The translations under genes and the position numbers were made by a program. Below the pieces are notes generated by a model. The model was given only the letters and a program-made list of their open reading frames with translations. It made no database searches and was not told the DNA's origin. Below, piece by piece: positions 35,088 through 42,382 of a stretch of DNA of 64,000 nucleotides (its first letter is position 1; each line of letters opens with the position of its first letter). The stretch is from Akkermansia muciniphila (lineage in GTDB: Bacteria; Verrucomicrobiota; Verrucomicrobiia; Verrucomicrobiales; Akkermansiaceae): assembly GCF_900184965.1 (NCBI RefSeq), contig NZ_FXYA01000003.1, positions 54,158-118,157 on the forward strand. Reading direction: 5' to 3'.

Positions 35088-36047
35088 ATGCTGACAATTC
35101 CTCACGAAATTATTTCCTCCCTCAATATTTCTCCCCGGCAGGCAGTCCAATGGGTAAAAGAGTCCTTCCATATCAAGGAGGAAGAACCTGTATTCCTTCC
35201 CCATAAAACAAGCATCGCCTTTGAAGAAGGAAAATTCATGAATACGATGCCCTGCATCGTCCCCGGCCTGAACGCCATGGGGGTAAAAATTGTAACGCGT
35301 TACCCGGAACGGGCCAAAACCATTAATGGGGAAATACTGCTTTACGATTATCATACTGGAGAGCTTCTGGCTCTTATGGACGCTTTTTGGGTCACGAACG
35401 CCCGTACCGGAGCAGTAGCCGCCCTCGCCCTTCAAACATTCGCCAGACAGGATTTCCAGACAATTTCCCTGATGGGGCTGGGAAATACAGCCCGCGCCAC
35501 TATGGCATGCATTCTGGCGTTATATCCTGAAAAAAACTTCACGGTGCGTCTTCTTTCCTACAAAACGCATGTTCCCCAATTCATTGAAGAATTCCAATGC
35601 TACAGCAACATCCGTTTTGAAGAAGTGAAAAACATCAATAACCTCATTGATGGAACAGATGCCGTCATTTCCTGCATTACTAATGCGGAGGGCATCCTTG
35701 CCGAAGACAGCTGTTTCAAACCAGGCATTACTGTTATCCCCGTACATACAAAGGGATTCCAAAATTGTGATTTGTTTTTCGACAAGGTATTTGCCGATGA
35801 TCGTGACCATGTTAAGAATTTCCGGCATTTTGAGCGCTTCCGTCAATTTGGGGAAATAGCTCCGGTTCTGGCCGGAAAAACAGTGGGAAGAACGTCTCCG
35901 GAAGAACGCATCCTCAGCTACAATATCGGGCTGGGCCTCCACGATATCGTCTTCGCCAAGCACATTTACGACCGCCTGATTCATGTTGAGGAGCAGAAGG
36001 AAAAATCTCCCTCCTTTCATTTCCGGCAAACGGCATGCCTGTCCTGA
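35088..36047 (+). CDS. Ornithine cyclodeaminase/mu-crystallin family enzyme
   Basis: 319 aa, more AT-rich than its neighbours. The family fold is visible: PHKTSIAFEEGKFMNTMPCI, GVKIVTRYPERA, TNARTGAVAALALQTFA, then the Rossmann segment SLMGLGNTARATMA, AVISCITNAEGILAEDSCF and a C-terminal helix. These NAD(P)-dependent enzymes include ornithine cyclodeaminase, alanine dehydrogenase, ketimine reductase and siderophore/antibiotic amino-acid synthases, so the substrate here is open. Next to a nucleotidyltransferase-aminotransferase it may have supplied or reduced an amino compound for glycan decoration; that is inference. Its stop codon abuts the stop of the convergent gene with no base between. 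Confidence 0.8.
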   Translation: MLTIPHEIISSLNISPRQAVQWVKESFHIKEEEPVFLPHKTSIAFEEGKFMNTMPCIVPGLNAMGVKIVTRYPERAKTINGEILLYDYHTGELLALMDAFWVTNARTGAVAALALQTFARQDFQTISLMGLGNTARATMACILALYPEKNFTVRLLSYKTHVPQFIEEFQCYSNIRFEEVKNINNLIDGTDAVISCITNAEGILAEDSCFKPGITVIPVHTKGFQNCDLFFDKVFADDRDHVKNFRHFERFRQFGEIAPVLAGKTVGRTSPEERILSYNIGLGLHDIVFAKHIYDRLIHVEEQKEKSPSFHFRQTACLS

Positions 36048-37403
36048 TCAGCTGATTTCATCAACACATTCCCCACGCCTGAAGCGGGAGGCAACATCAG
36101 CCATGAACATGGAATCCTCACGGGTCAAAAGACGGTTGCCATGATGACAGCCGTGAATCAGGCGCAAAAACACGCCGAGCTCATAACGCAGCCCGTCCCC
36201 TTCAAAATTGGCAAAATACTTCCTGTTGAGCCGGGAATCCTCAAACCGCACTTCAAACATCTCCGTCTTCCACCACGGCGCCGGCACATAAATATACCCC
36301 TCCGTTCCGGTAATGCACAAGTCCCCCTCCTGCTTGGCGCCTATGGCTGCCGTGGCGGTGGCTACTGCATTGGAATAAAGAAATTCCGCGCGCGTGAACA
36401 CGTCCACGCCCGTATGAGAATTTCTGCAAGTCACAAAACGGACCCTGCGGGGATCGGTCCCCAGAAGCTTCCCGACGGCAAAAGCGGGATAGGAACCCAG
36501 CTCCGTCCACGCGCCTCCGGCCTGCATGGGATCATATTCCCTGGCGGTCTCATCCTCTATCAGCTTGGTAAACGTGGCGTCCACCGCCTTAATGGAACCA
36601 ATGACGCCGCTGCCCGCCAAACTGGTCAACTGCTGGAAAGCCGGGCAAAACGCAGTTTTAAGCGCTTCCAGTAAAACGACTCCTTTCTCCGCTGCAATCC
36701 GGAACAGCTCTTCCGCCTCCTCCCGGGCAAGGGCAAGGGGCTTCTCGCACAACACGTGTTTCCCCCGCAACAGGGCCCTCCTGGCCATTTCATAATGGAG
36801 ATGATGGGGAACGGCAATGTAAACGGCATGCACCCGGTCCAAGAACTGCTCATATTCCGTATCATATTCCAGCAGAGCGTGAGACTCGGCAAAACGGCGG
36901 ACTCTCTCCTTATTCCTTCCGAAAACGGCTGTTATTTCAATATTGCTGACATATTTGGACTCCCGGAGAAAACGGCCCGCTATGCGCCCGTGCCCTGCAA
37001 TTCCCATATAAACAATGGGATTCCTGGCGGAACGGAGGTCTGTTGAAGAAACGCCCTTGGTGCGTTCCAGGTAAACCACCTCGCAATACTCGCGAAGATA
37101 GTCAAATTTCCCCGACCAGTCGGAGCCAATCACAAAAACATCCGCCCCGTACTTCCGTATGTCATGGATCTTCTGCCCTTCCAGCTCTTCTTTAATAATG
37201 AGATCCGCCAGACCGGTCTTCCGCACGTTTTCCATGCGCTCCTCCAGGCTCTCCATGACATTCAGCTTGCCCCGGCTCTGGTCGTAGCTGTCCGTAGTTA
37301 CGCCGACGATGAGCCGGTCCCCCAGTTTCCGGGCTCTCCTCAGAAGATTCATGTGCCCCGTATGGAGCAAATCAAAGGTTCCGTAGGTAATAACCGTTTT
37401 CAT
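36048..37403 (-). CDS. TagD-like cytidylyltransferase fused to Gfo/Idh/MocA oxidoreductase
   Basis: 451 aa with two domains. Residues 1-132 are a glycerol-3-phosphate cytidylyltransferase-like domain: ITYGTFDLLHTGHMNLLRRA holds the HxGH nucleotide motif, then IGSDWSGKFDYLREYCEVVY and the RTKGVSST end motif. From about 137 a dinucleotide-binding oxidoreductase begins (YMGIAGHGRIAGRFLRES), with HVLCEKPLAL as the EKP motif and a C-terminal alpha/beta domain (GGAWTELGSYP). Each half is complete, so a bifunctional enzyme is likely: one half makes a CDP-activated alcohol, the other may oxidise or reduce its precursor. Its start overlaps the LicD gene end by 4 bp (ATGA), so it is coupled to it. Confidence 0.88.
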   Translation of the reverse strand: MKTVITYGTFDLLHTGHMNLLRRARKLGDRLIVGVTTDSYDQSRGKLNVMESLEERMENVRKTGLADLIIKEELEGQKIHDIRKYGADVFVIGSDWSGKFDYLREYCEVVYLERTKGVSSTDLRSARNPIVYMGIAGHGRIAGRFLRESKYVSNIEITAVFGRNKERVRRFAESHALLEYDTEYEQFLDRVHAVYIAVPHHLHYEMARRALLRGKHVLCEKPLALAREEAEELFRIAAEKGVVLLEALKTAFCPAFQQLTSLAGSGVIGSIKAVDATFTKLIEDETAREYDPMQAGGAWTELGSYPAFAVGKLLGTDPRRVRFVTCRNSHTGVDVFTRAEFLYSNAVATATAAIGAKQEGDLCITGTEGYIYVPAPWWKTEMFEVRFEDSRLNRKYFANFEGDGLRYELGVFLRLIHGCHHGNRLLTREDSMFMADVASRFRRGECVDEIS

Positions 37404-38359
37404 GGCCTGGGCGCATCAATCCTCTTTCCGTAAACGTCAATGAAACGGTTGACCGCCGCCTCAAAGGGAACCTTCTCCACCATGGCCTTCACGGAAGGAT
37501 GCTTGAACTGGATGCGTTCCGGATAGGACAGGTAATCGCCGTAAAAAAATTGCAGGTACTGGCGGGCATGGTTGGGCACGGAAAACATCACCCCCTCAAA
37601 TTCCGCGGAGCCAAGGGGAAAGAACGTTTCATAGGAAAGGTGCGTGTTTTTTGTAAACGTAATGGCAGGAGAAAGAAAAATCCCGGGGGCTTCTTCTTCC
37701 CCGGCGGCATCCCTTCCTTCCAGAATATCCCGGCGGATTTTCTCCTGCACCTGTTCATCGGTCAGGTTCATCCTGGCACCTACCAGCACCACGTCTTTCT
37801 TAAATCCGCTCATAAGCCTGTCCAGCTTCTCATGCCGTTCCGGTGATGAAAGGCTCTCTGAATAAAAATGATAAGGATACACATCAAGGTTGAGGGGGGT
37901 GCCCTCATACCCTATTTGCAGAAAGGCGTGCCTGTTCCAGGTGAATCCTTCCTCACGGGGAAAAAGAACGGGAAGCAGCTCCAGCAGGCGGTCAAACTCC
38001 GGCCTCATCATGCTCACATCCAGATCATCATCCCACGGAATAAAGCCCCTGTGCCTTACCGCCCCCAGCAGCGTCCCGTAATCCAGCCAGTACCGCAGCC
38101 CGTTTTCCCGGCATTTGCGCGCAAAAAGAGCCAGCAAAACCGTATTGCCGTCCTGAAGAAGCCTTAACTTTCCCGTAGCCGGAGGAACTGAGGAAATAGG
38201 GTGGTTATAAATAAGCAGATTGCGGATATCCTCCAGCTTCGCATCAAGGGACCGGTCCCTCCTTCTCCTGCATTTCTTCGCGACCCGTCCGGCGATTTTC
38301 CGCAAACGGTAGGGAAGATTGCAAAGCACCATGTATTTCATACGCCCCAGTCCTGCCAT
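37400..38359 (-). CDS. LicD-family phosphotransferase (copy 2 of 3)
   Basis: 319 aa. LicD core YWLDYGTLLGAVRHRGFIPW followed by DDDLDVSMMRPEFDRLL, then NLDVYPYHFYS, closely matching copy 1. A basic N-terminal region (RRRRDRSLDAKLEDIRN) precedes it. It is the first gene of a two-gene minus-strand unit with the cytidylyltransferase-oxidoreductase, fitting a pathway in which the CDP compound made by one is used by the other. It begins 64 bp from a -10 element (38428-38423). Confidence 0.85.
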   Translation of the reverse strand: MAGLGRMKYMVLCNLPYRLRKIAGRVAKKCRRRRDRSLDAKLEDIRNLLIYNHPISSVPPATGKLRLLQDGNTVLLALFARKCRENGLRYWLDYGTLLGAVRHRGFIPWDDDLDVSMMRPEFDRLLELLPVLFPREEGFTWNRHAFLQIGYEGTPLNLDVYPYHFYSESLSSPERHEKLDRLMSGFKKDVVLVGARMNLTDEQVQEKIRRDILEGRDAAGEEEAPGIFLSPAITFTKNTHLSYETFFPLGSAEFEGVMFSVPNHARQYLQFFYGDYLSYPERIQFKHPSVKAMVEKVPFEAAVNRFIDVYGKRIDAPRP

Positions 38360-38422
38360 ATTCAGTCTGTAAAAAACTCCGCTTTTGAAACTCTACTACC
38401 CTCTGTTTCTTTGCCTTGCCGC

Positions 38423-38451
38423 TGGATAGCGGATTGCCTATCAGAAGTCAA
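38423..38451 (-). promoter_or_regulatory. Promoter of the LicD-cytidylyltransferase unit
   Basis: -35 TTGACT (38451-38446), 17-bp spacer, -10 TATCCA (38428-38423) on the minus strand, with the LicD start 64 bp downstream. The spacer is made of TCT plus exactly the 14-bp inverted-repeat arm. So the -35 lies inside the segment bounded by the repeats and the -10 outside. Either inversion of the segment or a protein bound at the repeat would directly affect this promoter. Confidence 0.6.
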
Positions 38452-38591
38452 CAGAAAAATCTGAATGAAAACATGATAGGAGAATTTTGATTGTGGAAAA
38501 AACGGAAAAATAAAAAGGTGTAGGATATAGTAACCATTTGACAATCTTGGAATTCAACTATTCGGAGCATGACAGCGGATAGGCAATCCGC
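38429..38591. repeat. Inverted repeat around a 135-bp AT-rich segment (possible invertible element)
   Basis: Perfect 14-bp arms: GCGGATTGCCTATC (38429-38442) and GATAGGCAATCCGC (38578-38591). Counting the inner flanks, the arms match at 19 of 23 positions (TTGACTTCT versus ATGACAGCG, then the 14-mer). The enclosed 38443-38577 is AT-rich and lies between divergent genes, the LicD unit (minus) and the GT32-TagD-LicD unit (plus). It holds TATAGT at 38526-38531 and TTGACA at 38538-38543 on the plus strand. Size and position resemble invertible promoters of gut bacteria. No recombinase gene is in the window, and both arms could instead be binding sites of one regulator. Confidence 0.6.
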
Positions 38592-38622
38592 AGAGTGAAA
38601 GGAAAATAAGTTTCTCAATCAC

Positions 38623-39408
38623 GTGATCAGAAAGCTCCATTATTGCTGGTTTGGCGGCCCTGTTCCCAACGCCGTTTTGGACAATGTGCAAAGATGGAAA
38701 GACCTCAACCCGGAGTTTGAACTGATTGAATGGAACGAAAACAATATTGATGTATCCGCTTTTGAGTTTGGCAGAAGATGTCTGGAACAAAAAAAATGGG
38801 GGTTTTTAGGAGACGTCGTACGCCTTCAGGCTTTAACGGAGCACGGAGGCTTTTATTTGGACTGCGATATAGAACTAGTTAAGCCTTTATCCCTTCTTCC
38901 TGTAAATCATCGTTTTTCATTGGGATACATTTATAATTGCGCTCTCGGCACCGCTTTTCTCTATGCCCCGCCTCATCACCCGGTCTGCATGAATCTGCTT
39001 GATTTATATGATCAAATTAAACCGGATTGCTGGCCTGTCTCCAACACCGTCTATACAGATTATTTCATTAACGAAATTCCCGGTTTTTTATTAAACGGAA
39101 AAACCTGGAGCAATGACCTGGTGACCATTTATCCCAAGGAATTTTTTGAACAGCCGGCCTTGATACGCTCCCGCGGCTTTTCCATTCACCACTGCTGCGG
39201 TTCCTGGAAACCGGACAACGGCTCTTATTTTGCTCTGAACATGAGGAGCAGCCACCAAATTAAGTGGCTTAAGAGGAAAATCAACACAGCCATTGCATTA
39301 CGCAAAAATGAATTTTATGCCTGCTATCAAGCGGCCCTCAAAGGCATATCCCTGAAAAAGGAATACGAGTGGCGCCGGGAAAAGGCGCCCAGTCCACTAT
39401 CGGAGTAA
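38623..39408 (+). CDS. GT32-like glycosyltransferase (Gly_transf_sug)
   Basis: 261 aa, starting at GTG 38623, which reads IRKLHYCWFGGPVPN, the family's usual beginning. The sugar-binding DXD motif lies in GDVVRLQALTEHGGFYLDCD, the diagnostic OCH1/capsule segment, then a C-terminal region with IHHCCGSW. Such enzymes add a hexose to capsule or lipid-linked oligosaccharides in the cytosol. Base composition is clearly more AT-rich than the surrounding genome, with many AAA/TTT codons, suggesting acquisition by transfer. It starts only 31 bp after the inverted-repeat element. Confidence 0.85.
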   Translation: MIRKLHYCWFGGPVPNAVLDNVQRWKDLNPEFELIEWNENNIDVSAFEFGRRCLEQKKWGFLGDVVRLQALTEHGGFYLDCDIELVKPLSLLPVNHRFSLGYIYNCALGTAFLYAPPHHPVCMNLLDLYDQIKPDCWPVSNTVYTDYFINEIPGFLLNGKTWSNDLVTIYPKEFFEQPALIRSRGFSIHHCCGSWKPDNGSYFALNMRSSHQIKWLKRKINTAIALRKNEFYACYQAALKGISLKKEYEWRREKAPSPLSE

Positions 39409-39454
39409 GCACTCTTGCTCAAACCAACCCTGCTATGGATCAAAACAAATCATT

Positions 39455-39844
39455 ATGAAAAAAGTGATTACCTACGGCACATTCGACATGTTGCATTACG
39501 GCCATATCAACTTGCTTCGGCGGGCCAGAGCCTTGGGGGATTATCTGATTGTCGCCCTCTCTTCGGATTCATTCAATGCCATCAAAAACAAGCAATCTTT
39601 TTTCCATTACGAACACCGCAGGCAAATGCTGGAAGCCATCCGGTACGTGGACCTGATCATTCCGGAAAATGATTGGGAACAGAAGCGGGAAGACATCATC
39701 AAGCACAACGTCAACATCTTTGTCATGGGAAATGACTGGGAAGGAAAATTCGATTTTCTAAAAGACATATGTGAAGTCGTCTACCTGGAACGGACTCCGG
39801 AAATTTCCACGACCCGGATAAAAAATCATCTGAAAATCCGATGA
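39455..39844 (+). CDS. tagD: Glycerol-3-phosphate cytidylyltransferase (TagD-like)
   Basis: 129 aa, full length for TagD. KKVITYGTFDMLHYGHINLL contains the HxGH motif. YEHRRQMLEAIRYVDLIIPE, NDWEQKREDIIKHNV and GNDWEGKFDFLKDICEVVYL follow the Bacillus TagD pattern almost position by position. The end motif reads RTPEISTTRI where TagD has RTxGISTT. The enzyme makes CDP-glycerol from CTP and sn-glycerol 3-phosphate. The downstream LicD gene overlaps it by 4 bp, so CDP-glycerol is the likely donor for that LicD protein (inference). The second TagD-like domain in this locus is more divergent. Confidence 0.9.
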   Translation: MKKVITYGTFDMLHYGHINLLRRARALGDYLIVALSSDSFNAIKNKQSFFHYEHRRQMLEAIRYVDLIIPENDWEQKREDIIKHNVNIFVMGNDWEGKFDFLKDICEVVYLERTPEISTTRIKNHLKIR

Positions 39845-40710
39845 AAGAAATCTCCGCACCCCAGGCGAAACGGATTCTGGTTGAGATCTTACAGGAATTT
39901 CATCAATTCTGCCACAGAGAAAATTTACGTTATTCCCTATACGCGGGAAGCCTGATCGGGGCATTGCGCCATCAGGGTTTCATTCCGTGGGATGATGACA
40001 TTGACGTACTTATGCCCCGGGAAGATTATGAACGGCTGTTTCATCTTTACCACACTTCTCCGCATCCGGCACATCTGGAATTAAATGATTCCCGCACCAG
40101 GCCGGATTACTTCTACCCGTTCATGAAACTGGAAGACACCCGCACCATCATGGTTGGAAAGGGAAAAGAGAGAGTCCGCATAGGACTGCACATTGACATT
40201 TTCCCTCTTGACGGCATGCCGAAATCCCTCATTGCCGCCAACGCCTATCTATACCTTCACAGACTGTTCCGCCATGCCACCACGCTGGCCAGCCTTCATC
40301 TGCGGGTAAAAGGCAGGAGCCTTCCGAAACAGTTGTTTCTGTTCATGTTTAAAACGCTCACCTTGGGAGCGGCGTCCGCCCGCTGGAACAAAATAAGTCA
40401 TTGGATCGCCAGACGCTATTCATGGGAAAAATCCCGTTGGGCCGGCAATGTCATCTGGGGATATGGCACAAAAGAAAAAGTTCCCGGCGCGTATTATCAA
40501 GGAAATCAAGCCGTGCCTTTTGAAGGATTCCAATTTGACGCCATGGGAAACGCCGATGGCTACCTGCGTTGCGTGTACGGAAATTACATGACTCCGCCGC
40601 CTCCGGAAAAAAGAATCCCCACGCACATAACGCCGGGCGAAATTTACATCAAAAACCTTTGCTCCGTTCCCGATTCCGGTCAGAGTTTGTCCAGGGCGGA
40701 GCGGCCATAG
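39841..40710 (+). CDS. LicD-family phosphotransferase (copy 3 of 3)
   Basis: 289 aa. LicD core RYSLYAGSLIGALRHQGFIP followed by WDDDIDVLMPREDYERLF, then the second acidic motif GLHIDIFPLDGMP and a C-terminal half with VIWGYGTKEKVP and VYGNYMTPPPPEKR. This is the fuller LicD form seen in capsule loci, unlike copies 1 and 2. It overlaps tagD by 4 bp, so translation is coupled, and the pair probably attaches phosphoglycerol or a similar CDP-derived group to a surface glycan. Its 3' end overlaps the convergent gene by 31 bp. Confidence 0.88.
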   Translation: MKEISAPQAKRILVEILQEFHQFCHRENLRYSLYAGSLIGALRHQGFIPWDDDIDVLMPREDYERLFHLYHTSPHPAHLELNDSRTRPDYFYPFMKLEDTRTIMVGKGKERVRIGLHIDIFPLDGMPKSLIAANAYLYLHRLFRHATTLASLHLRVKGRSLPKQLFLFMFKTLTLGAASARWNKISHWIARRYSWEKSRWAGNVIWGYGTKEKVPGAYYQGNQAVPFEGFQFDAMGNADGYLRCVYGNYMTPPPPEKRIPTHITPGEIYIKNLCSVPDSGQSLSRAERP

Positions 40711-41270
40711 GCCGTATCGGGATATTTATCCGCAGCTTCCTCCCAATATTTCCGGGCCCTGTCCGGGGCATTGAGCTGGGACTCGTAAATGGCTCCTATC
40801 TTGTACAGGAACAGAGCCCGGTCCTCCTTGCGCCATCTTCCGTATTCCAGACCTTTCTGAAGGACGTTGACGGAATCCGCGTACCGGCGCATATCGTTCA
40901 GCAGGCTGGATTCCATGAGCCAGGAACGCACCAGCCCCGGATTCTCCTTCCGGTAGCGTTCCAGCAATTCCAGAGCGCCCTGGGGATCCCCGGAATTCAG
41001 CATGCGCCTGGAAGCCTCCACCAGCACTTCCTCATCCGTAGTAATATTGGAGGAATACAGCGTCTTGGTCACCAGCTCCCCCATGACGGGCAGCAGATGC
41101 CTGATGACGAGCCACACTTCAAAGGCAATCACCGGAACCAGTGCCAGCAGGGATTGCAGTGGGGAAAGGGGAATGGCCTGCGCCAGGAACATAAACAGGC
41201 CCAGCGGAAGCAGCGCCAGCAGCAGCCGTATAAATATACGCCGGGCCAGCAGAAAAATCATTTTCAACAT
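40680..41270 (-). CDS. Membrane-anchored TPR-like protein
   Basis: 196 aa. Two hydrophobic segments at the N-terminus (about 8-32 and 38-60) are followed by a helical region of TPR-like repeats (ALELLERYRKENPGLVRSWL, YADSVNVLQKGLEYG, KYWEEAADKYPDTAYG). It is probably an inner-membrane scaffold. The last 31 bp overlap the convergent LicD gene, which suggests the LicD locus was inserted against it or that the stop was moved. Function unknown. Confidence 0.7.
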   Translation of the reverse strand: MLKMIFLLARRIFIRLLLALLPLGLFMFLAQAIPLSPLQSLLALVPVIAFEVWLVIRHLLPVMGELVTKTLYSSNITTDEEVLVEASRRMLNSGDPQGALELLERYRKENPGLVRSWLMESSLLNDMRRYADSVNVLQKGLEYGRWRKEDRALFLYKIGAIYESQLNAPDRARKYWEEAADKYPDTAYGRSALDKL

Positions 41271-41335
41271 GGCAGGGGATTTAAGGAAAGCCGGGGAGTG
41301 GGGGCATGCGCCACCCCGGAAGGGGAGGAAACGGC

Positions 41336-41370
41336 CTCCGCGGCCCTTCCCGGTGAAAGGGGCCGCGGAG
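41336..41370. terminator. GC-rich hairpin after the barrel protein gene
   Basis: Perfect 11-bp stem CTCCGCGGCCC (41336-41346) with GGGCCGCGGAG (41360-41370) and a 13-nt loop, just after the stop of the minus-strand barrel gene. On the minus strand only three T follow, so intrinsic termination is plausible but not certain. Confidence 0.5.
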
Positions 41371-41377
41371 CATTCGC

Positions 41378-42226
41378 TTAAAAACGGTAAACGGCTTCCA
41401 CGCCCACACGGATGCGGAAATCCTCAATCGCGTTCATGCCGGCGTAGCGGCGGAGTTCGGAACGGGTGTTCCCCGCCCAGTCAAGCTGGATGAAGGGAAT
41501 AACCCGGAACCCGCGGCTGGAGTCCACGCCCGTTACGCGCACGGGAGCCGCCAGCTTGATGTTAACCTGGTCAAACCCGGCTACGCCGGGCCCCCAGTAA
41601 CTGGAGGAATAACCTGTTCCGGCGCTCAGCTCCAGATCCACCTTTTCATGAATCAGGCCGCTCCAGCGCTTGCCCGCGTTCAGGTCAACGCGCCAGCCGA
41701 TCATGCCGTAAAAGCCGTACTGCACATCCAGGGAACCAAAATAGCCGTGGCCCGGATCGTCATACGCCAACCCCGCCGTGACGGACTGGGCAAGGGAATG
41801 GGGCGCCTTCCCCATATGCTTGCTCAAATACCCCGGTAGGCCGCCGTAATTCAACTCATACCCGCCCCGGAAGGAAAGATTGGGGAACAGCTCCTTGACA
41901 GCCTTCCAGCTGGCGTCAAAAGCGTCCTTGTCGCTCAGCAGCCCGTCGCAGAAAGCCATGTATTCCGCGCCGATTTCCTGCTTCCAGTCCCTGGCCAGGT
42001 TGAGGTTCAGCTCGCCGCCGATATTGAACACGCCGCTGCGGTTCAACACGGAAGAAGCCACCACGTCCTTATAGGCATACCGGGAATCATAGCCGATGTG
42101 GGCCGCTCCGCTGATGGTATTGTTATAGGAACTCGCGGGCCGGGGGTCATAACCGTATCCGTCATAGGCGCCGGCGGAAACCGCGGCCAGGGCGGAAGCC
42201 GCCAGGAACAGGGCTGTTGCTTTCAT
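41378..42226 (-). CDS. Probable outer-membrane beta-barrel protein
   Basis: 282 aa. Signal peptide at 1-20 (Leu/Ala core, cleavage near SAGA). The mature part alternates polar and hydrophobic residues with many Gly, Tyr and Trp, as in beta-barrels: GYDSRYAYKD, GGELNLNLARDW, SLDVQYGFYG, VDLELSAGTGYSSSYWG. It ends in VEAVYRF, a C-terminal Phe recognised by the BAM machinery. No specific family is recognised. It probably sits in the outer membrane as a porin-like or structural protein. Confidence 0.75.
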   Translation of the reverse strand: MKATALFLAASALAAVSAGAYDGYGYDPRPASSYNNTISGAAHIGYDSRYAYKDVVASSVLNRSGVFNIGGELNLNLARDWKQEIGAEYMAFCDGLLSDKDAFDASWKAVKELFPNLSFRGGYELNYGGLPGYLSKHMGKAPHSLAQSVTAGLAYDDPGHGYFGSLDVQYGFYGMIGWRVDLNAGKRWSGLIHEKVDLELSAGTGYSSSYWGPGVAGFDQVNIKLAAPVRVTGVDSSRGFRVIPFIQLDWAGNTRSELRRYAGMNAIEDFRIRVGVEAVYRF

Positions 42227-42382
42227 AGTAAGCTTATCTTAATCATTTCCCGCCCGCCAACGCAAGGAAGAATCCCGGCACGGCGCGGAGAAATGGACAA
42301 AGCGCCTCCGGGAGAAATGCCATGAAAACAAGACAGAGTCTTTCTTGAAAAAAAATCCCTTTTTCCCTACGATGGAGAGGTC

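Noticed and set aside
38538-38566. Plus-strand promoter from the perfect TTGACA inside the inverted-repeat segment
   Set aside because: No acceptable -10 lies 16-18 bp downstream (TTCGGA); I kept only the minus-strand promoter as supported.
39455-39844. Ethanolamine- or choline-phosphate cytidylyltransferase instead of TagD
   Set aside because: Length and the YEHRRQMLEAIRYVD and NDWEQKREDII segments follow glycerol-3-phosphate cytidylyltransferase closely.
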